From Lactococcus taiwanensis (GTDB lineage: Bacteria > Bacillota > Bacilli > Lactobacillales > Streptococcaceae), in NCBI RefSeq assembly GCF_014905395.1, contig NZ_BNDT01000007.1, positions 46,908 through 110,907 on the forward strand: a DNA stretch of 64,000 nt, in the 5' to 3' direction. This document shows, piece after piece, positions 19,584 through 27,587 of this stretch. Position 1 is the stretch's first letter. The number at the start of each line of letters is the position of its first letter. A model generated the notes under the pieces. That model did not search any database. It was not told the origin of the DNA and saw only the letters and a list, made by a program, of their open reading frames with translations. The translations under genes were made by a program, and so were the position numbers.

Positions 19584-20372
19584 TTACATTGAAAACATCA
19601 AAATTCCTGCGGCAACTGCGACATTTAGAGACTCAGCTTGACCTGGCATTTCAATATGTACCAAAATATCCGCAGCTTTAACTGCTTCTTCTGATACGCC
19701 TGCGCCTTCATTTCCCATGACAAGAGCAAAACGCTCCTTGTGGATGGTTTGGTAAGCTACAGAGTCTGCTGATAGCGTGGTTGTTAGGATAGGCAACTTA
19801 GCCTTTTGCAAGTCTTTGAACCCTTCAGTCACACTGCTTTTAATCACAGGCAAATGAAAATGAGAGCCTTGCATGGCACGGATAACTTTTGGACTGTAAG
19901 GATCGGCAGTTTCTCCTAGGAGTAATACCCCATCGAACCCTGCAGCATCTGCTGTACGTATCATTGTGCCGACATTGCCGGGATCTTGCACATGCTCAAG
20001 TACAAGATACTTATCGCCTGAAAAGTCAACTTTTCGATTGATAAAACCAACCTCCGCTATTACGCCTTGAGGATGCTCGCTCTCAGCCAAACTTTTCAGC
20101 ACTTCTGGTGTCACAAAGTTTACTGACAAACCTGTCAGTTCGGATGATTGTTTTACGGCTGTGATTGGGCGGCCGACTTTTGCTAAAAGCTTTTCTAATT
20201 TTTCTTCTTTGGAGGCTTCAACAAAGATCTGTAGCACAGGGTGATCAGCCTTGAGTGCTTCTTCTAAGAGGTGAAAGCCTTCGACTAAATAAGAGGTCTT
20301 CCGATACTTTTTCGTCAGTAACTTACGAGCTTCTTTAATTTTTTTATTTTCTTTTGAACTGATAATTTCCAT
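19584..20372 (-). CDS. TrmH family (SPOUT) RNA methyltransferase
   Basis: 262 residues: an N-terminal substrate-binding domain (LLTKKYRKTSYLVEGFHLLEEAL) and a C-terminal SPOUT knot domain with the three family motifs: EHVQDPGNVGTMIRTADA, VMGNEGAGVSEE and AESLNVAVAAGI. It methylates a ribose 2'-OH of rRNA or tRNA using S-adenosylmethionine; the exact target is not readable. It is the homologue often annotated as YsgA or SpoU-like and is frequently divergent from acylphosphatase, as here. It carries an in-gene palindrome encoding LTGLS. Confidence 0.92.
   Translation of the reverse strand: MEIISSKENKKIKEARKLLTKKYRKTSYLVEGFHLLEEALKADHPVLQIFVEASKEEKLEKLLAKVGRPITAVKQSSELTGLSVNFVTPEVLKSLAESEHPQGVIAEVGFINRKVDFSGDKYLVLEHVQDPGNVGTMIRTADAAGFDGVLLLGETADPYSPKVIRAMQGSHFHLPVIKSSVTEGFKDLQKAKLPILTTTLSADSVAYQTIHKERFALVMGNEGAGVSEEAVKAADILVHIEMPGQAESLNVAVAAGILMFSM
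20122..20139. repeat. Dispersed palindrome copy inside the TrmH gene
   Basis: ACTGACAAACCTGTCAGT with exact core at 20123-20138, read on the coding strand as CTG ACA GGT TTG TCA (L-T-G-L-S). Confidence 0.85.
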
Positions 20373-20414
20373 ACCCTCATTTTAACAGAATTTTGCGAAT
20401 CTTGCTGAGGCTTA

Positions 20415-20440
20415 TGGTATAATTGAATAAACCGTTTACA
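20415..20440 (+). promoter_or_regulatory. Extended -10 promoter with overlapping cre-like site
   Basis: TGG-TATAAT (20415-20423) is an extended -10. Just after it, ATAAACCGTTTACA (20427-20440) matches the cre consensus at 12 of 14 positions and would sit at the transcription start, where CcpA represses. Confidence 0.45.
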
Positions 20441-20454
20441 AAGGAGGACATAGG

Positions 20455-20613
20455 ATGGTTCTTTTCAAACAGAAAAACAAGCCCACTAACTCAGAAATTC
20501 CAGTTCATCACAAGGACTCGGGTTCACGAGAACAAACTTATCGTTTACGAAGACGTTCCTCTTTTCTATTTTGTATTCTATTTGTTCTTTTAACACTCTA
20601 CTTTCTACGCTAA
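20455..20613 (+). CDS. Small single-span membrane protein upstream of acylphosphatase
   Basis: A 52-residue frame (ATG at 20455, TAA at 20611) found by reading. It begins MVLFKQKNKP, has a basic stretch (TYRLRRRSS) and ends in one hydrophobic helix, FLFCILFVLLTLYFLR, so it is predicted to be anchored by its C-terminus. AAAGGAGGA lies 8 bases before the ATG and an extended -10 promoter lies 32 bases upstream. The acylphosphatase gene starts 21 bases after its stop, so the two form an operon. I know of no family for it. Confidence 0.65.
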   Translation: MVLFKQKNKPTNSEIPVHHKDSGSREQTYRLRRRSSFLFCILFVLLTLYFLR

Positions 20614-20634
20614 CATTACAATAAGGAGGCTGCT

Positions 20635-20928
20635 ATGCAAAAAGTAAAAATGCTTGTTTCAGGTAAAGTCCAAGGAGTAGGCTTTCGATACTTTGTGATT
20701 ATTACCGCTCGTGAACTCGGTATTTGGGGACGGGTATGGAATAATGATGACGGAACAGTGGGTATCTATGCTCAAACAGATCATCCCGAAGCACTGACTA
20801 AATTTACTGCTACTATACGCGGTGAAGCTAGTGCAAAAAGGAAACTTCCACCTTTTGCAAAAGTGACTTATGTTGAGAGTACCCCTGCACAATTCCCCGA
20901 TTTTACTACTTTTGATGTGACCTACTAA
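20635..20928 (+). CDS. Acylphosphatase
   Basis: Hydrolyses acyl phosphates such as acetyl phosphate or carbamoyl phosphate. 97 residues, normal length. The signature GKVQGVGFRYF carries the phosphate-binding arginine R18, and GRVWNNDDGTV carries the catalytic asparagine N36; the 18-residue spacing equals that of characterised enzymes. AAGGAGG precedes the ATG. It is the second gene after a small membrane protein, divergent from the TrmH methyltransferase. Confidence 0.96.
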   Translation: MQKVKMLVSGKVQGVGFRYFVIITARELGIWGRVWNNDDGTVGIYAQTDHPEALTKFTATIRGEASAKRKLPPFAKVTYVESTPAQFPDFTTFDVTY

Positions 20929-20930
20929 AT

Positions 20931-20979
20931 CAATGACGCCTCCTGATGAAAGCTTTCATCAAGAAGCAGTCATTTTTTA
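20931..20979. terminator. Bidirectional terminator between acylphosphatase and serB
   Basis: The perfect palindrome TGATGAAAGCTTTCATCA (20944-20961) sits inside an outer AATGAC/GTCATT stem and is followed by T6. It separates the converging 3' ends of acylphosphatase and serB. Confidence 0.85.
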
Positions 20980-21612
20980 ATTGTCCAAAAATTCAAGGAC
21001 GCGCATGAGATCTCGCTCATCAAGAACGTACGAAACAGACGCTTTAACCAGCGGTTTAGCATTAAAAGCCACACCAGTTCCAACGCTCTGTAGCATAGGA
21101 ATATCATTTGCTCCATCCCCAAGGGCAATGACCTCATCAAGACCGAGTTCATTCTCCTTTGCCCATCGCTTAACTTGTTCAAGTTTAACTGTTTTATCCA
21201 CTATGACCCCAGCTGTTTTACCCGTCAGAATATTTTTTTCAATAGCTAAATGATTAGCACATACATAATCAATTTTTAACTTTTTGACAAGGGGATGCAG
21301 GACTTCATAAAAACCACCTGAAACAAGCCCAACCTTCCACTGATGAGCATGAGCATACTGAATAAGTTCCTGAGCTCCCTTTGTCAGATGAAGCTGCTTA
21401 TAAATTTTTTTAACTTCTTCTATATCCAAACCTTTCAAGTAAGCCACGCGTTCTTCAAGAGCCGCTTTAAACTCTAAGTCCCCTCGCATTGCAGCAGCGG
21501 TAATCTTCGCCATCTGCTGACCCTTCCCGACCTTTTGCCCCAATAAATCAATGACCTCTTCCTCAATCAACGTTCCATCAACATCCATGACAAGAAGACG
21601 TTTTGCTTTCAT
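20977..21612 (-). CDS. serB: Phosphoserine phosphatase
   Basis: Last step of serine synthesis, phosphoserine to serine. HAD superfamily motif I is VMDVDGTLIEEE (nucleophile D10, D12), motif II is in VGLVSGGFYEV, and motif IV is ALGDGANDIPML. I choose the ATG at 21612 (211 residues), since AGGGG is 6 bases upstream; a GTG one codon earlier is possible. The serA stop and this ATG overlap as TGATG, so translation is coupled. Third gene of serC-serA-serB. Confidence 0.95.
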   Translation of the reverse strand: MKAKRLLVMDVDGTLIEEEVIDLLGQKVGKGQQMAKITAAAMRGDLEFKAALEERVAYLKGLDIEEVKKIYKQLHLTKGAQELIQYAHAHQWKVGLVSGGFYEVLHPLVKKLKIDYVCANHLAIEKNILTGKTAGVIVDKTVKLEQVKRWAKENELGLDEVIALGDGANDIPMLQSVGTGVAFNAKPLVKASVSYVLDERDLMRVLEFLDN

Positions 21613-22808
21613 CACATTCCCCTCTTATTTTTTATTAAGCGAACTCGCACTACATTATCTGCTTTAGAGAAACGTTCAATGAGCGCTTTGATTTTCTCCT
21701 CATCTTGCTCATCCAGATCAAGCAGCGTATAAGCATAATCTCCCTGCCCACGATTGACAATATTGGCAATATTGATATTTTCTTTTGCCACCGCCATTGA
21801 TATTTGGGCCACGACATTGGGGACATTTTTATTAATTAAAGTAATCCGATAAGGCGAGAGTAATTCTTGAGTAACTCTTGGAAAATTAACAGCGTTAATA
21901 ATCTCACCAGTTTGTAGATATGTCTGTACAGAATCTAAAGCCATTCTCGTGCAGTTCAAACCGGCTTCTTTTGTTGATCCGCCTAAGTGAGGTGTTAAAA
22001 ATACTTGAGCACAATTGTTAAAGCATTCAGAACCAAAATCTGTTCCAAAAAACTTGACAATTCCTGCATCAATCGCTCTTAAAATATCCTTTTTGTTACT
22101 AATTTCATCCCGAGCATAGTTAAGTAAGATCACACCTTTTTTACATTGAGAAAGATTTGCCCAATTCAATAACCCTTGCGTTTCTGGCGTGGCTGGCATA
22201 TGAACGGTGATATAATCCGATTTTTGAAGTAGCTCTGTAAGTTGATGAACACGTTTAACATGATGAGATAAATTCCAAGCATGTTCGATAGAAAGGTAAG
22301 GGTCATACCCCAATACTTTCATTCCTAGACGGCGTGCATCATTAGCAACACGTGAACCAATATTTCCCAGTCCAATCACGCCTAAAGTTTTTCCAGCAAG
22401 CTCTGAGCCTGAAAAAACTTTTTTCGCTTCCTCTACCCTCTGATCTATTTCTTCATCTGTACCAGTTTGAGCGCGGAGCCATTGATTGGCTTGTTCTAGA
22501 TTGCGGGTTCCAAAGATCATCATACCTAAGACTAACTCTTTTACCGCATTCGCATTTCCACCGGGCGCATTAAAAACTACTATTCCCTCTTGGGCACATC
22601 TTTCTATTGGAATATTATTAAAACCAGCCCCTGCACGTCCTATAGCGAGGAGTTTTTTAGAAAAAGTATAATTGTGAAAAGGCTGTGCTCGGCAAATAAA
22701 TGCATCGGCTTGGTCCTCCTCAACTTCATTGACCACAAAAGGTGCTTCGACTTCTGCTAAAGCAATCTGATCAATATTATTACCAATTGTTTTAATATGA
22801 AAAGTCAT
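21612..22808 (-). CDS. serA: D-3-phosphoglycerate dehydrogenase
   Basis: First committed step of serine synthesis, oxidising 3-phosphoglycerate with NAD+. 398 residues. The NAD-binding motif VIGLGNIGSRVAND, the catalytic region HMPATPETQGLLN, FGTDFGSE and the catalytic histidine region TPHLGGSTKEA are visible. A C-terminal ACT domain (about 320-398, NVPNVVAQISMAVAKENINIANI) may give feedback control by serine. It overlaps serC by ATGA and serB by TGATG. GAGGAG lies inside the end of serC. Confidence 0.97.
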   Translation of the reverse strand: MTFHIKTIGNNIDQIALAEVEAPFVVNEVEEDQADAFICRAQPFHNYTFSKKLLAIGRAGAGFNNIPIERCAQEGIVVFNAPGGNANAVKELVLGMMIFGTRNLEQANQWLRAQTGTDEEIDQRVEEAKKVFSGSELAGKTLGVIGLGNIGSRVANDARRLGMKVLGYDPYLSIEHAWNLSHHVKRVHQLTELLQKSDYITVHMPATPETQGLLNWANLSQCKKGVILLNYARDEISNKKDILRAIDAGIVKFFGTDFGSECFNNCAQVFLTPHLGGSTKEAGLNCTRMALDSVQTYLQTGEIINAVNFPRVTQELLSPYRITLINKNVPNVVAQISMAVAKENINIANIVNRGQGDYAYTLLDLDEQDEEKIKALIERFSKADNVVRVRLIKNKRGM

Positions 22809-23905
22809 TTATTCTCCTCCTCAAAATCCTTCATAAATTCGATTAGCTTCCTAACTCCTTCGATAGGAAAAGCATTATAAAGACTTGCACGTAAGCCTCC
22901 TACAGAACGATGACCTTTTAACGCTAGCAACCCTCTTTTTTCAGCCTCATTAGCAAACTCCACATCAAGGTTTTGATGTGGACACCTAAAAATGACATTA
23001 CAAATAGAGCGTTCATTTATGTTATAGACAGGATTATCATAAAAATCTGATTGATCAATATAATCATAAAGTAATTTCGCTTTTTTTCGATTTTGCCTTT
23101 CAAGCTCTTTTACTCCCCCTTGCGCTTTAACCCATTTAAAAATTAAGCCTGCTACATAAATAGCAAAAGTAGGTGGAGTATTATACATCGATTGATGCTC
23201 AGCTAAAACCTGATAATCAAGCATAGAGGGGAGCGCTTGATCCTTAGAGAGTAAATCTTTTTTGATAATCACTACTGTCAAACCGGCTATACCTAAGTTC
23301 TTTTGTGCGCCAGCATAAACCATACCAAACTTAGAAATATCATAATCCACAGCCATAATATTAGAACTCATGTCTGCAATAAGGGGAACTTCGTGGCTTT
23401 CAGGTAAATTCTCAGGAAAAATAGCTGTTCCTTCAACCGTATTATTGGTGGTCAAATGTAAATAGGCGGCTTTTTGGAAATCTATTTTCTCTAAATCAAT
23501 TTTAAGGAGACGATCATAGTGATGATGCGCTGTTGAGCCTAAGCTAACAACATCTATGTTTTCCAATCGGCTGGCCTTAACCGCTTCTTCGTAAGCTTTT
23601 TTACCAAATATCCCAGAAATCGCATAATAGGCGGTTTTGTTCTGAGCTAAATTAAGAGGGAGCATCATAAACTGTGTAGAGGCTCCTCCTTGCAAAAATA
23701 AAATCTCATAATCTGCAGGTATGCCCATCAACGCTCGTAAATCATTCTTTGCATCTGATATAAGAGCTTGAAAATCCAAGGAGCGATGAGAAGTTTCTAA
23801 TATTGATAACCCAGTATGATTAAAATTCATTATTTCACGCTTAATTACTTCCAAAACTTCCTGGGGAACAACACTCGGTCCTGCGCCAAAATTATAGTCA
23901 GCCAT
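22805..23905 (-). CDS. serC: Phosphoserine aminotransferase
   Basis: PLP-dependent transfer of an amino group from glutamate to 3-phosphohydroxypyruvate. It starts YNFGAGPSVVP, as expected, and the PLP lysine lies in YAGAQKNLG; the C-terminal KGHRSVGGLRASLYNAF stretch binds substrate phosphate. Three in-frame ATGs lie at the start; I use 23905 (366 residues), which has GGAG 8 bases upstream. It is the first gene of serCAB, behind a sigma-A promoter that contains a CodY-like box. Confidence 0.96.
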   Translation of the reverse strand: MADYNFGAGPSVVPQEVLEVIKREIMNFNHTGLSILETSHRSLDFQALISDAKNDLRALMGIPADYEILFLQGGASTQFMMLPLNLAQNKTAYYAISGIFGKKAYEEAVKASRLENIDVVSLGSTAHHHYDRLLKIDLEKIDFQKAAYLHLTTNNTVEGTAIFPENLPESHEVPLIADMSSNIMAVDYDISKFGMVYAGAQKNLGIAGLTVVIIKKDLLSKDQALPSMLDYQVLAEHQSMYNTPPTFAIYVAGLIFKWVKAQGGVKELERQNRKKAKLLYDYIDQSDFYDNPVYNINERSICNVIFRCPHQNLDVEFANEAEKRGLLALKGHRSVGGLRASLYNAFPIEGVRKLIEFMKDFEEENK

Positions 23906-23943
23906 CTTCATCACTCCATCTTCATCTTTTTTAGGTTTTCTTT

Positions 23944-23971
23944 ATTATAATATAATTTTCTGATAATTCAA
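23944..23971 (-). promoter_or_regulatory. Promoter of serCAB
   Basis: On the minus strand TTGAAT (23966-23971), a 16-base spacer, then TATAAT (23944-23949), 39 bases upstream of the serC start. Confidence 0.7.
23954..23968. promoter_or_regulatory. CodY-box-like site in the serCAB promoter
   Basis: AATTTTCTGATAATT matches the CodY box AATTTTCWGAAAATT at 14 of 15 positions. It covers the spacer and part of the -35, so bound CodY would block RNA polymerase when branched-chain amino acids are plentiful. Confidence 0.6.
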
Positions 23972-23974
23972 ATT

Positions 23975-24017
23975 AAAAAAAGTAAATTCACTGCATCCGT
24001 AGAATTTACTTTTTTTA
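23975..24017 (-). terminator. Terminator after the lysozyme-like gene
   Basis: AAAAAAAGTAAATTC, a 12-base loop and GAATTTACTTTTTTT form a perfect 15-bp stem with T7 on the minus strand. Confidence 0.9.
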
Positions 24018-24043
24018 TTATTTTAGAATTAGTAAGAGATTTA

Positions 24044-24646
24044 TTACCAATTTAATAAGTCTAGTAAGTACATGTTCCAAGCGACTTCTTTAGCATAGAA
24101 AATATTTCCTCCGTTGGAATAAAGTTTGCCTTTATTGTAAAGGAGGGAGTCTAGTGTCACATGATAGTAGGTTTGGCCGGATGTATTTCCCAAACTGGGT
24201 GCTACAACATCTCGGGAATACGCTTTTGAGAGTTTGATTGTGTTCTTTCCTCCATGTTTAGCAATATAATCCACATACGATTTCCCATAATTATAGGCTT
24301 GTACGCCAGTCCAAACATCCACATTTTTTTCTTCAGCGTATTCAAGTACCTTTGAAAGGTTTAAAATTCCTTGTTGAATACTGTCCTCTTCATTAGAAAT
24401 TTCATTTGCCTTCCCATTTAAACTTTCGCTGGACTGCATGATATCTGCTTCTTTACCTTTTGTTTCTGTATAGATGATGGCTAAAGCAAGTTGAGTATCT
24501 CCGCTCAAACCTTGCGCCTTCAAACTTTTTTTAACGGCTGCTTCATACGACATAACATGTTTAACGTTCTGATGTGCCCGATAAACATAAAAACCACCGC
24601 ACATTACCAGGAGCAGCACTACAATTCCAACTATTTTTTTCAACAT
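24044..24646 (-). CDS. Lysozyme-like wall hydrolase domain protein, membrane anchored
   Basis: 200 residues with an N-terminal membrane anchor (IVGIVVLLLVMCGGFYVY, no signal-peptidase site) and an extracellular domain of the pneumococcal lysozyme-like family. The motif LALAIIYTETKGKEADIMQSSES carries the candidate catalytic glutamate E61, followed by SIQQGILNLSKVL and AYNYGKSYVDYIAKHGG, which are characteristic of the fold. It likely cuts or binds peptidoglycan glycan strands. Similar domains occur in PvaA and in conjugation proteins, but no mobile-element genes are nearby. Confidence 0.82.
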   Translation of the reverse strand: MLKKIVGIVVLLLVMCGGFYVYRAHQNVKHVMSYEAAVKKSLKAQGLSGDTQLALAIIYTETKGKEADIMQSSESLNGKANEISNEEDSIQQGILNLSKVLEYAEEKNVDVWTGVQAYNYGKSYVDYIAKHGGKNTIKLSKAYSRDVVAPSLGNTSGQTYYHVTLDSLLYNKGKLYSNGGNIFYAKEVAWNMYLLDLLNW

Positions 24647-24792
24647 TTTACTTACCTAATTTTAGTCGCTAAGTTCTTCTTTTACATTTCAGTTTCTATA
24701 TTCTCTATTTCATGTCATATTTTGTCGCGACTATTTCTAAATCTCTTTTATTATACCATTTTTAATTTAAATAGAGCTTAATTTTGGACGTA

Positions 24793-24821
24793 AGAAAAAA
24801 GCAAGCCCTGCAAGCTTGCTC
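24793..24821 (-). terminator. Terminator after glyA
   Basis: AGCAAGC, a 7-base loop and GCTTGCT, followed by T6 on the minus strand, just past the glyA stop. Confidence 0.85.
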
Positions 24822-24826
24822 TACTA

Positions 24827-26077
24827 TTAATATAAAGGAAATTCATCGGTTAAGTCTAAAACAGCCTGACGAACTTCTTCTAATTTTTCTTTATTATCAT
24901 GATTGACCAATGCTTTTGAAACGAGTTGGGCAACTTGACGTGCATGTTCTTCTTTAAAGCCACGCGAGGTAATCGCTGCTGCACCAATTCGTACACCTGA
25001 GGTTTTAAAAGGAGAGAGTGTTTCATCGGGGATTGCTTCTTTATTCAAGGTGATATGGACCGTATCCAATAAATCTTGAGCTTCTTTTCCGTTGATTCCA
25101 AGATCTAAAACTTTCAAGTTAAGTAAATGATTATCGGATCCTCCAGCAATCAGGCGGAGCCCTTTTACATTTGCAAATTCTTCAGCCATAACTTGAGTAT
25201 TTTTTACAACCTGATTAATATAAGTGGTGAATGCAGGGTCAAGGGCTTCTTTAAAAGCAACTGCCTTGGCCGCGATAACGTGTTCCAAGGGGCCGCCTTG
25301 TGTCCCTGGAAAAATTGCGGAATTGATTTTTTTCGCCAAAAGCTCATCATTGGTTAAAATCATCCCGCCGCGAGGACCTCTTAAGGTTTTATGTGTGGTG
25401 GTGGTTACTACATCAGCATAGGGAATAGGACTTGGGTGGACTCCTGTCGCTACTAGACCAGCGATGTGGGCCATATCCACCATCAATTTAGCCCCTACTT
25501 CATCAGCTATTTCTCGAAATTTTTTAAAATCAATGGTGCGAGAATAGGCGGAAGCTCCTGCAACAATAAGTTTTGGTTTTACCTTTTGTGCAAGCTGAAG
25601 AATTTCTTCATAATCCAATCGTTCTGTCTCTGCATTTACACCATAAGGAACAAAATGGTACATCTTACCAGAAAAATTAACTGCAGCACCATGCGTTAAA
25701 TGTCCCCCCGCATTAAGATCCATTCCCAAGACCGTGTCCCCAGGCTCAATAAGTGCCATATAAGCTGCTGCATTCGCTTGTGATCCTGAATGAGGTTGCA
25801 CATTAGCAAATTGGACACCGAAAAGCTCTTTAGCCCGCTCAATTGCTAGATTTTCCACTACATCAACAGCTTCTGTTCCTCCATAATACCGCTTTCCAGG
25901 ATAACCTTCTGCATATTTATTTGTCAAGACAGAGCCTTGTGCGGCAAGTACAGCCTTAGATACTATATTTTCTGAAGCAATAAGTTCTATATTTTGCTGT
26001 TGGCGCTTTTCTTCTGCGTGAATTGCAGCCCAAAGCTCAGGGTCAAAACTTTCAAAATCTACTTTATCAAAAATCAT
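24827..26077 (-). CDS. glyA: Serine hydroxymethyltransferase
   Basis: Converts serine and tetrahydrofolate to glycine and methylene-tetrahydrofolate, feeding purine and thymidylate synthesis. 416 residues. Visible are the N-terminal [26 protein letters not shown], the PLP lysine in [16 protein letters not shown], and the folate-site region near [17 protein letters not shown] precedes the ATG. The gene has its own -10 (TATAAT on the minus strand at 26104-26109) and a PurBox about 77 bases above the inferred transcription start. Confidence 0.98.
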   Translation of the reverse strand: MIFDKVDFESFDPELWAAIHAEEKRQQQNIELIASENIVSKAVLAAQGSVLTNKYAEGYPGKRYYGGTEAVDVVENLAIERAKELFGVQFANVQPHSGSQANAAAYMALIEPGDTVLGMDLNAGGHLTHGAAVNFSGKMYHFVPYGVNAETERLDYEEILQLAQKVKPKLIVAGASAYSRTIDFKKFREIADEVGAKLMVDMAHIAGLVATGVHPSPIPYADVVTTTTHKTLRGPRGGMILTNDELLAKKINSAIFPGTQGGPLEHVIAAKAVAFKEALDPAFTTYINQVVKNTQVMAEEFANVKGLRLIAGGSDNHLLNLKVLDLGINGKEAQDLLDTVHITLNKEAIPDETLSPFKTSGVRIGAAAITSRGFKEEHARQVAQLVSKALVNHDNKEKLEEVRQAVLDLTDEFPLY

Positions 26078-26103
26078 AATCTCTCCTTATTTATCGCTAT
26101 TTT

Positions 26104-26109
26104 TATTAT
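26104..26109 (-). promoter_or_regulatory. -10 hexamer of glyA
   Basis: TATAAT on the minus strand, 27 bases before the glyA ATG. No good -35 is present at 17 bases, which fits an activator-dependent promoter. Confidence 0.6.
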
Positions 26110-26167
26110 ATCTTACTCTACACGAGATATTAAAATAACTTGTTTTCTAATCAGGAATCTAATTAGA

Positions 26168-26180
26168 AACGTTCGGAAAT
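26168..26180 (-). promoter_or_regulatory. PurBox-like site upstream of glyA
   Basis: On the minus strand ATTTCCGAACGTT matches the lactococcal PurBox AWWWCCGAACWWT at 12 of 13 positions. Its centre is about 77 bases upstream of the transcription start inferred from the -10, the spacing known for PurR-activated promoters in Lactococcus lactis. Confidence 0.65.
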
Positions 26181-26202
26181 ACAGCCCTAACTCCCCGACA
26201 GT

Positions 26203-27123
26203 CTATTGGATATCTGCCAACTCAGGAACTTCTCTCAACAATTGCTCACGCGTAATCGCTCCCTGACGCAGTAAACGAGGGGTCTTGCCAGTTAAATCAA
26301 TAATTGTCGTGTCCAGCCCATAAATACTGTCGTCTTGAATCGCCACTTGCGCATTTTCTAAAATCTGGGGACTCAAATCAGCAAAAAATTGCGGGCTTGG
26401 ATCTCCTGTTAAATTAGCGGAAGGTCCCACTAGAACCCCTACCTTTTCAATCACTTTTTGGGTGATTTTAATACTTGGCATTCTAAAACCAACGGTCGTC
26501 TTCCCGATATGAATCCACTCAGGAACAGCATTTGAGGCTTCAAGAATAATTGTTAAGGGTCCAGGTAAAAAAGATCCTACCAATTTTTCAAGGTAAACTG
26601 GTTGATGTTTGCTATATTTCAAGATATCCGCGTAACTGGCAACATTCATATTCAAAGCTTTTTCTGTTGGACGACCTTTGACAGCATAGAGTTTCTTGAC
26701 TGCTTTTTCATCCAGTGCATTCGCAAAGAGTCCATAGACGGTTTCGGTAGGTAAGATTGCAAGTTCGCTTGTTTGAAGGGCTTTGGCTGCTTTAGCTACA
26801 TTGCGATCAAGTTTATTCCGATTTTTTTCGGAATTTTTAGCCAAAAGTTTTTGAAGTCTTTCCGCTTCTTGAAACAGTGCTTCACGAAGTTTCTTTATGT
26901 CATCTGGAACATGATAAGCCCGACGGAATAAGATACCGACGAGACCGTAAAATCCACCATCAACTTTTTCAATTTCATTGGCAAAATTCTTCAAGCCACC
27001 CTGAGTAAAGTTTAATGCTTCCTGAGCCTTATCCTCTTTTTCTTGAGCAATCAAAGTCTCAACATCTTTCAATTGAGCTTGGAGAAAGGAAGCCATTGTG
27101 CGTAAATCATTTTCAATTTTCAT
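26203..27123 (-). CDS. tsaC: L-threonylcarbamoyladenylate synthase (TsaC/Sua5 type) with N-terminal helical extension
   Basis: 306 residues. The C-terminal 195 residues are a YrdC/TsaC domain making threonylcarbamoyl-AMP for t6A37 in tRNA: ILPTETVYGLFANA, KLYAVKGRPTEKALNM, VGPSANLTG and a final LLRQGAIT. The first 110 residues are a charged, mostly helical region not found in TsaC (about 190 residues) and different from Sua5, whose extra domain is C-terminal. ATGA overlap with the GNAT gene upstream; in the prmC-GNAT-tsaC-glyA order usual for this neighbourhood. Confidence 0.9.
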   Translation of the reverse strand: MKIENDLRTMASFLQAQLKDVETLIAQEKEDKAQEALNFTQGGLKNFANEIEKVDGGFYGLVGILFRRAYHVPDDIKKLREALFQEAERLQKLLAKNSEKNRNKLDRNVAKAAKALQTSELAILPTETVYGLFANALDEKAVKKLYAVKGRPTEKALNMNVASYADILKYSKHQPVYLEKLVGSFLPGPLTIILEASNAVPEWIHIGKTTVGFRMPSIKITQKVIEKVGVLVGPSANLTGDPSPQFFADLSPQILENAQVAIQDDSIYGLDTTIIDLTGKTPRLLRQGAITREQLLREVPELADIQ

Positions 27124-27578
27124 TTTAAATTCTTTCTTAAATATACTTTATCTTTTAGCTGACACCCTCTGTCAAAGAGAGCATGTTCATAATGCTCAAC
27201 AAAATAATTCTTCAAAATCTGCGTTTCTTCAAAACCACATTTTTTATAAAACTGAACGTTTCCGGATACATCATCTGTACCAACCATCAGGACATCTGCG
27301 CGATTCTGATACTGCTTGATTAAGTGTTCCATCATTACTTTGCCATAACCTTGCCTTTGATATTCAGTAGCAACCGCAAAATTTTCAATTTCATATTGTC
27401 TTGGGTATTTTTCTGTCACAACAACAGCACCAATGACAGCACCGTCAGTAACTGACAGGATAAAAAGCTCGCCCTTTTTCAAATAATTTCTCAAGTGCGG
27501 TCCGTCATCAGCTAAAAGGAGCAAAGGCAAGAAGTCTTCTTTTTGTTGCGTGATTTTATCCAACTTTATCTTTTGCAT
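27120..27578 (-). CDS. GNAT family N-acetyltransferase
   Basis: 152 residues with a GNAT acetyl-CoA-binding motif, YQRQGYGKVMMEHLIKQ (about residues 71-87), and the typical end FYKKCGFEETQI. The substrate is unknown. It sits between prmC and tsaC, with GAGG before the ATG and a 4-base overlap with tsaC, so it belongs to the tRNA- and translation-modification operon; it could acetylate a protein or a small molecule. It carries a near-copy of the palindrome. Confidence 0.88.
   Translation of the reverse strand: MQKIKLDKITQQKEDFLPLLLLADDGPHLRNYLKKGELFILSVTDGAVIGAVVVTEKYPRQYEIENFAVATEYQRQGYGKVMMEHLIKQYQNRADVLMVGTDDVSGNVQFYKKCGFEETQILKNYFVEHYEHALFDRGCQLKDKVYLRKNLK
27433..27448. repeat. Dispersed palindrome copy inside the GNAT gene (one mismatch)
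   Basis: ATGAC-AGCACC-GTCAG, one mismatch in the left half, followed by TAACTGACAGG, a further half site. The coding strand reads S-V-T-D-G-A-V-I. Confidence 0.6.
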
Positions 27579-27587
27579 ACTCTAACC

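Noticed and set aside
22805..23905. T-box or riboswitch ahead of the serine operon
   Set aside because: The promoter lies about 40 bases before serC, which leaves no room for a T-box leader.
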